DNA from: Pithys albifrons albifrons
Lineage: Eukaryota; Chordata; Aves; Passeriformes; Thamnophilidae
Direction of reading: 5' to 3'
NCBI RefSeq assembly: GCF_047495875.1
Contig: NC_092471.1
Coordinates: 8,453,001-8,517,000 of the forward strand
Length of the DNA stretch: 64,000 nt
In this document: piece by piece, positions 51,095 to 64,000 of the stretch
How positions within the stretch are numbered: the first letter of the stretch is position 1
Layout: each line of letters starts with the position of its first letter
The notes under the pieces: model-generated
What the model was told of the DNA's origin: nothing
Seen by the model: the letters and a program-made list of their open reading frames with translations, nothing else
Database searches by the model: none
Made by a program: the position numbers and the translations under genes

Positions 51095-52241
51095 AGGCCT
51101 GGGGGAAAAAAGCAAAGCAAATTTTTTGTATCGGAGCAGACAGATTACAAAGGAGAGGCAGCACTTAGGTCATGTATCAAGTGCTAATACCGTGTTGGAT
51201 TTTTCAATGTTGTCCTCATTTACCACTCATACAGAAATTTTGCAATGAGGGAAAAACAAGGCTGATGTTTGCACCAGGACCGTGACTCATGTCCATGGCC
51301 TTCAAGCTACAGCTGGCAGAGAAAACATGGTACTGAGGCATCAGAGAACCCACTGGAATGTGCCTCCTCCTCATCCAGCTTCTGGAGCTGTTTTCACAGC
51401 TCTGAGACCTTTGGAGCGCCTGTGCCTGTGGCTTCTAAACCAGTCTTTCCAGAGCCATATCATGTAGGAGATAGAATCCTGACAGTCCTCTGCAGGGATT
51501 CTCCTTAGACACAGCTGCAGCTCATATCAATTACTCTCAGCAACCTGGGGGTGTTTGTCATGCAGTGCCTTAGTGGGATTCTGCCTTTACAGCAGATTAT
51601 TGTCAGGAGACTGAAAACTCCTGTGCCACACTAATAAGGTAATGCTCTGACAACACAGTTGGTTAATAACTTTTCTTGCAAGCAGAAGACAAGTCAAAAC
51701 TACAGAATTGCAGTCTGAAAAGGGAAGAAAAGAGAAAATGGCCAGCATCAGCACTGTCTGCAGTCCTCAGACATCACCTGCTCACCAGCACACTGCCTAC
51801 ACACTGCAGCATTGAGACGCAGCAGCGTGTGGAGAGCATGAGCTAGCAGAGGGATTCTGCTCCCCCAAGTACATCACCTGGATGCTTTCTTTACATGCTG
51901 ATTTTCCTCCTCTCACAATATCATTTATACATCAGAAAAGTTTCCCTTCCCTGATTTCATTTACAGTGAAAGGAAAAGGACAAGTATCCCTGCAGGGACT
52001 GGGATGCTGAGCAGTGAGCTGAAAGTTTTTGTCAAGGGTAGCAGCAATTAAAAGGACACTGTGCAGGTCATGTTGTTCCCTACAAACTTTTAATAACCTC
52101 CCCCTTGGCTTTCTATCCACCACACAACAATGCTTCAGAAGAGGAGTGTCCTCTGCACACAGGATCTTGCTCTGCTGTGCTCCTCATTTTGTTATGAATC
52201 TTCCCTTTCTACTTGATGAGAGCACTCATCTCTTACTTGCC

Positions 52242-52255
52242 TTTTTTTTTTTTTT
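52242..52255. repeat. Poly-T tract, 14 bases
   Basis: An uninterrupted run of 14 T. No adjacent retroelement was recognised. Confidence 0.95.
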
Positions 52256-55200
52256 ATTTCTAAAGGCTCTAATAGTTCCACTCCTTAGCCCAGTTCTGTG
52301 GGAAGAGAACACATGCAAGGAGATCCTGGGGGCAGAGGGACCTGTTGATAATTGTTGAAGTAATGTTCAACTAAGATTTTCAGTATCTTAAAGAGGTACC
52401 TCTGCTCTTCTTCAGGCTCCCCACAGTAGCTGCTGTCAAGAGCAGGCTGCACAGAAGAGAGACCCCATCTCAGAGGCCAGAACTGCCCAGTGAGTTTGCC
52501 TTTTGTGCAGACACTCTGATAAAGGGCAGCTGAACAAATCAGACCTTTTCTCTGAAGTGAAAACATTTCCAGGTTATCCTCTTTATCCTTCAGATTGTTA
52601 TTCATTGTGTGCATTAGAGGAGCGCCTGCAGGTGGACCCAAGCAAGGTATTAATTCAATAATGTATCCAGCAGCTTACCAGTAGACTAAGAGTCACATTG
52701 CAAAACAATTCATCTTCCACCCTGTTCATAAGTGAAAAACAGGTATCTTGAGGCTGGTAACCTTTTAGAAACACCACCGTGACAGATTCTGCCTGACAGA
52801 TTTGATATGAGTTTTGCCCACTGTATAAATATTGATGGGTTTAATGCTCAGCATTGCAGACTTAATCTTCTTAGCAGGTACATTTCCAGATCTAGAGCTG
52901 TGCTGACTGCAGGGTCCTCCCCACCCCAGCGTGGCAGCGATGAGCTCAAGGTGTTATTTAGAGTCATTAGCCCTTGAAAGGAAAAAGTTAATTGACAAGT
53001 GTTCACGGATGTTGTGTACTTGACTGTCTCAGGGGAATCGCTCAATTAATATTCTCTCAGCCAAGTGGATTCAGGATCATTAAGAGCCTCTGACACACTG
53101 AAGAAGGGATGGGGAAGACACACAATCGAGCAGGGACTCCTGTGATTGCACTGCTCTCATCGTGATGGGGGAAACAAGCCATCGTGGCACTGCCACTAGG
53201 CTCCCATATTCCCTACAGATCTCCAGGAAATCTTTGTGAGCACGATAAGGAAGCAAAGAAAAACAGGATTTCAGCGTGAGTGTTTATTTTCAGGCCTTGA
53301 TCTTCCAAGGAGATCTTCTGAGAAAGTCTGTGTCCATGGGGGCTCAGAGCCCATCTCCACCAGCCAGATGTGTAATTTATAACTACTTTTCTTCAATGTC
53401 GAATCTAACTACACAAAGGACACACAATATTGAGAAAGACCTAACTTTACTGACACTATAAAATATTAAGGAAACAAGACAGGAAAAGAAGATTAAAAAA
53501 ATATATGTGCATCAGTTTGCTCTGTTTTCTGGCTTCTGGACAGCTCCTGTTGGTTTATTTCATCTGTACGTCTCGGTTCACCTTTAGATAGCTCAGGAAA
53601 GTTTATTCTCACTTTTAAGAAAATGTTTTAACCTAACCACTTAAATTAATGAGCTGCCCTGAAAATTTTCTATTTTGAAACAGAGGCACTCTCAACTAAT
53701 CCTGCCAAACCAAATTCTTTGACCCAATTTCTAAGAATAAATTCTCTCCTGAAAGCTGAATGCAGCCACACCAATCCATATTGTCCAGCCAACTGAAACT
53801 GAGGTTTTATAATGGAAATATGCAGAGCTCTCAGCAACAGTGATGCAAATTATGCTACAGTTTTTTGGTATTTTTTGCCAAGGCTATTCTGAGATTCTGA
53901 GGTCAGTACTTATATGGCTTGGTGACAAGGGAATTAACTGCACAAAGATCAGGTGATATTAGAATAAAAAAAACCTCACTGGGAAAAAATAGAAACATTC
54001 AATAATGTATGAAGCATAGATGTGCCATCGGTTAAAGTAAAAGAGCTGGAATGAGTTTTTTTCACTTTTACACTGACAAATGGATATAAGGAGGGGGGAA
54101 GGATTTTGTGCTGTCTATTAACTGATATTCTTTGAAAAAATTATGATCAGATCTCTATGATCAAACTTTTAAAGATGTATTATATAGAATGAAATATCTG
54201 GATATCATATATTAACTGCTAGTTACCTGCAATCATGCAGATAATTTTCCCTTGCCTCTCACTTCTCTTTAGGCTGCAGACCCACATGTCAGGGAGTGTA
54301 TCTCACTGTCACCACTTGCCTGCGCAATAAATCAGAGGTAGTTTTGCTGCTGAGCTGCTGTGCTTAAATCAAACCATATGTGTATTAATAAATATAAATT
54401 CTCATAGCAGCTCAGTGTTGAAATCCTGATAGGGCTCTGAGGGGGCTGCCATCAGCATTGCATCCTGACAACAATTGCACCCTGGCACCCAGGATTTGTA
54501 TTTCCACTCAACATTGGCTAGAGCAAGGCTTCCACTTGCTTCAGCTAATGTACATTATGCCCCTTTAGTCTCATTTGGTGACATTATTACGCACTCTTTT
54601 TCAGGGTAGGTCATGATAGAGGGAGAATATATTTTAAACCCTTTCTACAAGGTTTTAAGCAAACTCCTCACTCAGTGAGACCCTGGGGTACCAGAGCAGA
54701 GCAAGGTCTGGCTGCACTAAGCCAGAGATAACAGGAGCATCTCAGGGCAGAGCTGTTTGCTGCCACATCCCTAAATCTCTTTGAGCAGAGTGGGAGGCTG
54801 CAGTGCCACAAGTCCAGACTGTCGAAGAGCAGCAGTCTCTGCTCTCCCAGCACAGTACTGGCTTTAGACACAATAACAAATACAGTGCCCAACTCTGGAA
54901 AGATGCTGGAGTGATAAGGCATTTGACACCTGGGAATCTGACCCATGGAGAGGAATGGCAGCAGCACCTTAAATACTTGCTGCAGAGACCAGGTTTCCTG
55001 ACAGAGCCATTTACCTCTTTCTGAAGTTGTAAGGACATGAAGCAAATTTTTTCAATGTGAACATCTCACGAACATGGATGAAGCATCCTCTGCAGTAGTC
55101 TTCCCACCCACGTGTGCTGGAATGTGGCAGGATGAGGTGCAGGCTGTGCTCCAGCTACCTTGAGCTCACTCGCTGCCACGGAGACCAGCACAGTCACCCA

Positions 55201-58139
55201 AAAATACCACCCAGAACAGTTTATTATTTACTTGTGCTCTGCCTTGTCTCTTAGAAGTACTTTTTTTTTCTTGGCTGGAAGTATAAAATTGCATTTCATA
55301 AACCTGGTATATCTTAAGACTAGAAATTTTACCACTCTGTCATTATTGCTTGTTTCAGAGAGAGGATATAGCTCTGAATCAGGGCAAAGCAGGGCTTTTT
55401 GTTCTCTTTGATTCAGAACCCAGGATTTTTACATTTCAAAGAGAAATATTTAACCATATTCAGATGGATTAAAATGGTGCTAGAAGTTCTTGTCTAGATT
55501 TAGTATTATAAACAAAGGTAATTAAAAGGTTTTCCTTGATAAAGCCAAGAAAATAAGATAAATTTGAAGGAAAAACAGAACTGTCATTCTACACAGCAGC
55601 AAGGATTCATTCACAATTTGAAAGAGAAAATACCCAACTTACCTTCAGCCTATCTTTTAAGGGAGAAAAGAGGTTTTTTTTGTCTCCAGCTGTAGAGAAC
55701 AGAAATGATTCCAGCCTATCAAACAGAGAAACTCAGCAATGACCTGATCAGCTATGCCATCATTTTTTTTTTTTTCTGAAAGCAACAAGTTTCTGTGAAA
55801 CTTCATTTTTTCCATTTTTATCCTGGGTCAAGAATTTTGCATTAATAAAGAGATTGCCAGTAAAAGATACAGACATACTGATTTCTCAGAGTGTTCTCTG
55901 TGTAACTGGGGATTTCTTTCCCTTGAAACTCAAGAGGTCACTAATGCAAACAGTGCTGCATGAGAGTCACCTGTGCTGGTCAAGAGAGGACAGAACCGAG
56001 GCAAGAGAGTGTGTTAGGAGAACCTGCACAGCTGTATGACCCAGGAGACAGCCTTAAGGATCTTACTCTATTTCAATGAAGACAGCTAACATCATTACTT
56101 TAAATGGTAAGATTTTTATTAGGATGCTGGGAAGTTTTGCTTCCAGATGCTGTCCACGATCCTGCCTGAATTTAGCTGATAATGGCATCAGTGCTTGATG
56201 GAAGACACCAGCAGCAGTCCTGAGGATTTACAGGTCCTCCAACCAAAGCTACTTATCATTAACCAGTAGAAGAAAAGTTCTTCTGGCATATGGGACTGAT
56301 ATGATGCTGCAGCTGAAGTACTGCAGGCACAACAGAAGGTCCTGTCAAATCAATGTTTTACTTTCATTCCCAGTCTGAAAACGTACTCTGACCACTGCTG
56401 TCTCCGTGGCTTCTCCTTACTTTTTTGGAAACAGCAACACTGGTTTACAACAATGTGTTGTCTCCCCTTGGGAAACATAAAGGTGTTTCTGCAGACCAGG
56501 GACTATTAGTAAAACCTCTGCTGCAGGGGACAACTCAGGCAATCCATTGAACTTTCTCTGCATTCCCTCAAAAGCCTCCAGGAAGCCTCAGGTAACTTAA
56601 ATTATGTGAGGTCAGTAAGCACTGAACCTAGTTCCTTTTTGTTTTGAGTTCAACCACTTTGCTTTTAGACTCAACACCCCACGGGGTGAAGAGGAGGGAA
56701 GCAGTGTTGGCAAAGTTTGTCTTGCAGTGGGGTGAGAGCATGGAGAGGCACATGAGAAGTGCAGGGAAATGCTCTGATGCCTAAGCACACTCCTCCGCAA
56801 CATCTGTGTTCTTCTTTTGGCTTCCCAGGAGCCTGGAGTCCTCTTGGGTCTGGGCACCCAGTGAGACTCGTATGGAAACCTGCAAAAAGTGAGAGCACTG
56901 TTGGGGCAACCACACGAAAGGGCCAGGAGAGGAAAGGATTTGGGACATTGAGGTGATCTGGTCTATGGTTTTGTTTCTCTACCCTTGCTGGAGTGTGTAT
57001 CAGTGGAGAAGAAAACCATGGCAACAGAAACTTAGTTCTTACATTAATTTATTGCCATCAAGATATTTGCTAAGTGCCAACTGCCTGGGAAAAAAAATGC
57101 ATTGTTCATCAGTACTACGCAGAAATTAGCATCAGAAGAATTAATGCACTTAATAACTGTCAAAGAACACTGAGAAATGTGCATGAGACATGAAGACATC
57201 TGTATTTATGAGTCCCTTCAACCTATAGCAAACACCAGCTAACTGGATAAATGTCCCCACAACTTTGAATCATGATTTTGTGTCATTTAAAATTTAAGTG
57301 AAGCAAGGATTTTCTTTATTTAGCTAAGGCTGGAAGTGACATAATGAATACAGGGCACAAGCTCCTGAATGAGTTGCAAATCTTTCAGCCTTAAACCAAG
57401 AAAGCAAAGGCATTTCCAAGACAGGTCAGGTCATAAGCTAATGTGGTTGGTTTGTACCCAGAGGAGAAGAGGTTTGTGACAGAAGTGGAACCTGTCAGAC
57501 ACTTTAGGGCCTTGGGCCCTGGGACATCTCTTTCTCCTCACTTTTCCTCCTTTGTCTAAGCAAGGAACACTTGGAGTCCACTAACATTGCTGTGCACGTG
57601 CCTCCCAGCCAGGAGAGTGCTCATGAAGCACATTCAGCCAGACTGCTGCTAATTCACTGGTGGCAAAGCAGCACTGCAGAAAATGCATGGGTGGCTATGG
57701 GAGATCCCGGGGTTTGTTTGCCAGGCTGATTGCTCCCAAAGCAACTCTGATGCTCTGGCTTGACTCCAAAGGTTACCCTCCTGTTATTCCCACACTCCCA
57801 ACTGCACAACTTTTCCATATCACTTTGGTATCTCTCCTCCCTCAATATCACAGCCTGCTAATTTGAAGTAATAGAAAACAAACCACCAGCTTCCCAGAGC
57901 ATCTCTGGGCTTTACATCCTTGTCTCAAGAGAGCCCTCTTCTTGGTTTTGACCCACAGAAAAAAAGAAGTACCTTTTTTCCCAGCCGTAATTCATTAAAT
58001 GCACAACACACAGACTACAGGTGAGATGACTACAGGTAACACCATTGCATCATTTCATTTCTATGAATATTTTTGAAGGAATATAAATCTCTGGGTTTTT
58101 GTGGTTTTGGTTTTCTTTAATATACTGCATCACCAACAG

Positions 58140-58180
58140 GCATCACCAACAGATTGGAACATCTAAACATCTACTGTCAG
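58140..58180 (+). other. Weak candidate exon with duplicated acceptor
   Basis: A long pyrimidine-rich tract leads to ACTGCATCACCAACAG ending at 58139. The 13-base unit GCATCACCAACAG is repeated at once, giving a second AG ending at 58152. A strong donor (TGTCAG/GTATGT) begins at 58181. The interval would be a 41- or 28-base exon. It has no useful open frame to judge, so it may be noncoding. Confidence 0.2.
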
Positions 58181-61100
58181 GTATGTACTGCAGAACTAAG
58201 CCCTGTGTTTGGTTTCAGGACCTCCAGAGATATTAACAAATTTGAGTTGCAATGGGCTTGTTTTTCTATTTGAAGCAACAGCTTGTTCATACATTTCTAG
58301 GGGATGATGTTTTCAGACGATCCCTGACCTGGTGCCAGACTTCCTCCTTGAAATGATTAAACATTATTTGTTTACACTGAAGGCTGTATTGCTGAAATTC
58401 ATTCTGTGTAAGCCAGTAACAAACTGACCACTTTATTCAGCCTCATGACTTCAACAGGGAACATTATTTAGTACCAGATACAAAACAGCACCTTAACTAT
58501 GAGAAAAATAGCAACTGATTCATTGTTCAGCTGATGGGAGGAATTACCTTCTTCACTGTGTGATTCATCTTGATTCGTCCCACGCCTGGAATCATGAAGG
58601 AATAATTTAAAGTCAACTTTACATATCAGTAAGCTCTAAGCTAGCTGCAGTCACTGGGCTTTGCCAGAGGCAAGTGGGAAAACCTTGCTTAGTACACATT
58701 GCTGATGGACAAAAACAAAGTGTGAGCATATCTCAGTTACAGAGGAGCATCACTGTAAAATGAAAACATAGTTATAGGAATGGATGATTTTCCCTCACCT
58801 GTGGTTCACTGTGGAAAGCTGGCTCTCAGAGGAGAATGAAGAAAGGGAAACAAGTTAGAGAGAAGGCATAAAAATTTTATTGCAGGCAAAGCAAGATCTG
58901 TGCAGGGAGAGAGTGACAAAAATTGAACTGCTACATGTACTGATGAGGCAAACAGGACAGGACATGGTCTATCATCCCAGAGCAGTGCAAAGCCTGCTGC
59001 ATGCCTGCTCACACATGACACAAGGAGAGGACAGGTTACAAAGAGGAAAGCACTCAAGTCAGAAGGAAATATGGGGGAAAGGGTGTTAGAAAAGTAGCAA
59101 AACAAAAATGATATTCCAGGACTCAGTAACACTGAAAGATAGGGATAATGAGAAAAACAGCCAGGAAAATAACTCAGACCAGAAGGATTCAGGTTCCCTG
59201 AAGGGGTGGAGTAATAAGGATGACCTTGTAGACAAATTGTGGAGTATTTATCTGCCACAGAGCACTGTTTCTTTCAGGATCCTGCTATGGTTAGACAAAG
59301 AGCTGCATGAGACAATAAGGCAGTGGATATTGTTCCCATGGCACAGCTTTAGCATGTCCAGAAACATGGGGGTTTTCTAGCACTGACCTAGCACAGCTAG
59401 AAAGCCTGCTGTGGTGTCAGGGGAAACACACACAGGGCAGCCCTGCAGAACAGACCAGGTTATAGATTCACTAAGTGGACACCCTGAAACACTGTAATTG
59501 TCATCTGGGTTGCATTATTGCAATATAAGGGTTTTAATGGAGAGTTAAGAGCAGTGCTGACCTTTAAATACCCCATGCATTTTAAGGCTGCACTAGAAGA
59601 TTTTACACCAATTATTTATTAACATTATACATAAATGAGGTATTATCATTCATGAATTCTGTAACAGTCAATTTGTTTCTCTGCCCAGAGCCTTGAAGTG
59701 CCTATTTCACAATTTCTTAGAGATGTAACCATAGGAACTAAGTGGTTGCCAACATAAACCCTCACAATTAATGACAATAAGCTTTCACCATATTGAGTGA
59801 TACTGAAATGGATACAGAGCCGATGAAATGCACCTCAAAGGCCATGGGACCCTGAAGGCAGTGGTACATCCACTGACTGCAACATTCACATGCTGCCTGA
59901 GCGAGTGCATTGGCTCAGCTGTGCATTTTTGAAACTCTCACACAGAGGAGTGTGCTGTGAAATGGAAGACCAAGAAGGCAGATTTTCTGCCCTGGAAAAC
60001 AGAGATCCCTCTGAGCTGTAATTGAGAGAAAAGACAGTGCCCTTGACCCACTCCCTGAGCTTCACAGTGAAATGGGAAATGGCAGTGGAGAAGGGTCACA
60101 ACTCCGCAGGGACTGTGGTGGCAGGGCAGTGCCACGTGTCATGCCCTGGAGTGCTGGGGAAGCTGCAGCACTGGAGGGTCATGCTCTGCCATGCAGTTCG
60201 GAGCAGCCCCCAGAGCTCCCCTCACAGTGGAGTACCCACCTCGGATGAGGTATTTACTGTAGATACCTCCTGCAAGGTCAAACACAAAAAGGCAGTTAAA
60301 TAGCTTCTGTGGAGTTCCTTTCCGTCCCTTTTACACTGGGAGGAATATTTTCTCTCTGTTCCCCTCTGAGGAGGTGGTTTTGGTTTGTTGGATAGACAGT
60401 TCCACTGTAGATGATCAGCATTACGTGGGTGTGTGATTTCCAAGCAATAATATGATTGTGCTAAGAACTTACATGGGGACACAAACACTCCATCCCTGGA
60501 GGTGATAATTTTATATGCTTACATACCAGGCCACAGATGAGTGCTTTTGCTCTTGCTTGCCTGTGAACAGAAAGGTGCAAGACCTTCTTACTGGGCAACA
60601 TTTTCAATAACCCCACAAATTAGGCTGGCAAGCTGCTTTCTTGCCAAGGAGGGCATATTCACCAGGTGTGAGGCAGAATGAAGTCAGAGGGCTCTTGCAG
60701 ATTGAGCCTGGCACTACAGGTCCAGAAAGCTCAACCATGGATCACTAGAGGGCCCGACTAGCCAAGGGACTCCCTGTTTAACACACCTTTAAAAATTGCA
60801 GCTCACCCAAAGTGGACTCTGTCACAGACTGGCTCTAGTAACAGATCTTCATATTTTTTGGGGGAAAGGGGGAGAAATCTGCAGGGCAGAGATGCTTGCA
60901 AGGATACCAGTACATTTTGCTTCTGAACCACTGCGGCAGCTCCCATTAAGCAAAGCCCAGGACAGTTCCCTGCAAACTGCAAGGACAGCCAAGATGACAA
61001 GTGACTGAACAGGCTGAGAAGCAAGTCAGGAGTGTTGCTTGGGGCCTGGGTCCAGCCCTGCTCCCCACCCTCTGTGCTAGAACTGCTGGCATCTCTCTCA

Positions 61101-64000
61101 AGGTGCAGGCAAGAGGCACAGAAGGTTTGGACAGTTGCTGGCTCAGAGCATGTCTTGCAAACATCCTCATGTACTACTTCAAGAGAAATATCCAGATGAC
61201 TTTTCCCACAGTATGTTAGAGCGGAAATTAGAGGCATCTTTGCAAATGGTTTGAGGCTTTGTGAGGTAGCTCCTTGATAAGAAGATATGAGGCTTTCCTG
61301 TTTCTTAGATTCTTCCCAGAGCAATGCTGTAGAAGATTGTGAGTGTGCTCCAGCTTCAGAGATGGAAACAGTTATTTGCCTTCAAGGCAGTGGAGTACAC
61401 AAGGATGGCCATTTGGGGCCTGACCAAAAGTGATCAGAGCCCCTGTGTCACCAGGGATGATGCCTGGGGGAGGGTGCAGGGAAATGCAAGCAGCAGGTGA
61501 GGAACTGTAGGTACATCTCCCGCTTGGCAGCATATGGGGAGTGAGGGGCTGACTGAGACAATGGGATAAACCCTGCAAAGGAACAGAACTGAGAGTTTGT
61601 CATTTAAATGCTTTGAGAAGGAAAACATAGAAAAACAGGTGCAGCAATAGCTTCCTTTCATCCTCAGTAGCGCTGCTACAAAAAAGTGAAGTTCTTCTAG
61701 AGAAATAGTGGAGACTGGACACACTCCTGCACACACACATCCATTTTTAGCTTAGCTCTCTATATACAGCCCCTTGCATTAAGAAACCACATTTTGCTTC
61801 TGCAATGCAATAATCCTACCAATAAAGAAGCACATTTGAATACTTGACTTCATTAATTAAACTGTACTGAACCTTTAAACAGGTGTTTGGTTATCTTGAT
61901 TATCAGAAACACTGGAATCCTCTGTGTTTAAATGTACCTCTCTTCAATTTGGTATAGATACACAGTCCCTGGCAGATAACACTGTCACACAAGATAATCA
62001 GCTCCTGCTGCTAGATAAACATTTGGAGGAAGATGCACATTTTTGTTTCTATTCCCTTGGCTTTAATGAGAATTCACCAGCTCAAGTTTGGCCCCATATT
62101 TAAATGTCATTAAGAGAAGCTCTATACAATCATAACAACAGTAAAAGTGCCCCAAATATTTTTTTAGCATGATTTCTACTGAAAATAGGCTTTTCTTGTA
62201 AATAAACGTTTCTTTGCAATTTTCATGCAGCATTACAGTGGCAGATAAGGAATCACACAGAGCAAGGATGGGACTGAGAGATATCATGGAATGATCCAGG
62301 GCTTGGTCATCTGGTAGGGGCTGGATGCTCCCCCCCCAAGCAGAGATGCAGCCTGTGCACACATGGCAGCCACATCCCCACCCAAAGCACTGGTGTCAGT
62401 GCATGACATGATGCTGGTGCAGTTATATTTGACTTGTACGTAGTATAAAGATCTGGCCACCAGCCCAAACAGGCAGGAGAGTTTTGGGCACTGAGTTCCC
62501 ATTTACAGAGATTCGAGCTCCTTCACGCTCTGGCACACAAGACACTGTCCATTGGTCCCCAAAGCAGCTGCTCTCTGCAGAGGCAAAAAACTCAAACCAG
62601 GCAGATTAACTATTTTTCCTCTCTTTGTCTGCTTCATATGCTGATGAATTCCAGTGTGTCCTGCTCCACATCCCAATCTTGGTCACCATTTTGGTGACCT
62701 CTGAGGACTTTAAGATCTCAAAAACTCATTTTCTCCTTCAAATTCCACCAGGGATAACTTGGAGAAATAATAATTTGGCCCTATATAGTTTATAACCCAT
62801 CATATTATATTCTAAACAACTGCCTCAGGGTACAAGAAACCACATTAAAATGCATGCAAACTGAGCTAACAAATGTCAGCCAGAGGTCCCAAATACAAAC
62901 TGTGCTTCTCAGCCTCCAAGCAAGAAATCTGAATAAACAGATGTTCTTTGCACTGTGCCCTGAAGGTTAAACTTAACCTTTGTTAGACAAACAAGGGACA
63001 CTGATATTCTTTTCTAAATAAGAAAGGTTGATGGCATATATAATCAAGACTTAGACCATTTGACATATTTTAGCTTAAGGATTTTAGCAGAGGAAGAGAA
63101 GTTTTAATATGTCTAGGAGAGGAGAAGCAGACAGACTGTACACAATAAATCAATAAATCAAGAGGTCAGAGGCTTCCACTGAGAGGCAGCAGCTCCCTGT
63201 TTCCATACCTACTTTGCAGCTCAGGATCCCTACCAGCTGGAGGGATGGTCTCCAAGTCACCTCAAAGGAATGGCTCCTCTCTGACACTCTGCTCACAGCA
63301 GCTTTTCAGGTTCACTCAGAGCAAAAGCCAGGTTTTACTCTTTCTCATACCAGTGAGTTAGAGCTTGAGATCTTGATGTGAGTAACTCCACCAGAGATAA
63401 ACCTTGTCAGAAGTACTCTTACCCATAAGAAGGAAAGGCTTACAGTCTAATGCTCACAAAAAGTCCAGAATGACCTATAGAGAAAACTGTGAATCAATTT
63501 CCCATGAATGTAAAAACAGATGAGAAAGTTGGGAAGAATTCTAGCCACCATATTACTTTTTTCCCCTGGAAGCAGGGAAACTAAATATACTGAAAGACCA
63601 TTTGCTTCCTTACAGGTTGGTCAGCAGGGTTTCTACTTCCTCTTTGTCTTCTTTTGGGCTTTGCAATATAAATGCAAGGCACATGTTCCTCTTGGGTTTT
63701 TTGGCTATCTGCATTGCTTCATATTTCTCTTTTCCTGCCTGTGCTTCTGTTCTGCTCTAACCCTCCCTGCATGTCTATATCTGTGGAATTTTTTCAACAT
63801 CTTTTAACGCATGTAGATATCCATCTTTCTAGCTCAGCAATAACTAATGTGAATGTGAGCAGTCCATGTTCCAGCTGTATAGTGCTGTATGTGGCAGAGG
63901 TTGCCTCCCACACTTGATTGCTTTAATTTATCCATTTTATTTCTCTTCCCATAACTAAGTGAATTCTTTCTCTACCCAGGCCATGTTTGCTGACCTTGGA
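58181..64000. other. Gene-free 3' flank
   Basis: No gene, repeat family or RNA gene was recognised. The minus-strand open frames at 60803-61324 (173 codons) and 58806-59258 (150 codons) are within chance length and lack splice or motif support. Confidence 0.5.

Larger units (their letters stand above)
49807..58139. other. Gene-free stretch with poly-T tracts
   Basis: No supported gene or dated repeat was found. T runs lie at 51076-51094 (19), 52242-52255 (14) and 55763-55775 (13). A CpG-bearing unique patch lies at 52925-53280. The minus-strand frame at 54668-55045 (125 codons) has a single CpG and no family resemblance. Confidence 0.5.

Noticed and set aside
54668..55045. Minus-strand open frame of 125 codons
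   Set aside because: One CpG only, no motif, and a plus-strand frame is open over the same bases.
60803..61324. Minus-strand open frame of 173 codons
   Set aside because: Same reasoning; overlapping frames are open on both strands and no motif is visible.
1..64000. CRISPR arrays, operons, tRNA or rRNA genes
   Set aside because: No regularly spaced repeats, no bacterial gene organisation, and no cloverleaf or rRNA landmarks seen; the sequence is vertebrate nuclear.

Overview
The window looks like bird nuclear DNA, mostly intergenic or intronic. Two repeat families point there: three short 3'-end fragments of CR1 LINEs (near 14.4, 35.0 and 49.1 kb), and one complete-looking solo LTR (49214-49806) that resembles the ERVL-type LTRs common in bird genomes. 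Interspersed repeats are sparse, introns and spacers are A/T-rich and CpG-poor, and nothing bacterial or organellar is present. I cannot name the species. A songbird is possible but not shown.

No complete protein-coding gene is visible. The long open frames (up to about 175 codons) are of the size expected by chance in 64 kb read in six frames, and none reads as a known family. The best coding signal lacks an ATG. It is a short open stretch at 11074-11252 with an acceptor-like AG, five CpGs, a cysteine- and aromatic-rich translation, a TGA stop and an AATAAA signal 14 bases after the stop. It looks like the last exon of a plus-strand gene that I do not recognise. Further candidate plus-strand exons, judged by splice-site quality plus an open frame, lie at 22469-22575, 31336-31381, 38148-38305, 39177-39382, 44902-45086, 47895-47924 (a 30-base microexon candidate), 48915-48967 and 58140-58180. 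They may belong to one or more lncRNAs or to a long-intron gene. Nothing in the sequence alone proves any of them.

Layout: 1-10.6 kb is unique sequence with a small CpG-dense patch near 1 kb. A long A/T palindrome at 10.7 kb sits just upstream of the candidate terminal exon (11.1 kb). At 13.3 kb there is a 14-base minisatellite, at 14.4 kb a CR1 tail and at 15.2 kb an (AT)n microsatellite. From 15.3 to 35 kb the sequence is featureless apart from weak exon candidates and a 20-base tandem repeat at 30.0 kb. A CR1 tail lies at 35.0 kb. Several exon candidates fall between 38 and 49 kb, with a 53-base-period duplication at 41.9 kb. A CR1 tail lies 86 bases from the solo LTR at 49.2 kb. The rest, to 64 kb, is unique sequence with poly-T tracts and one duplicated splice acceptor at 58.1 kb. 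I found no tRNA, rRNA, CRISPR array or unusual gene system.
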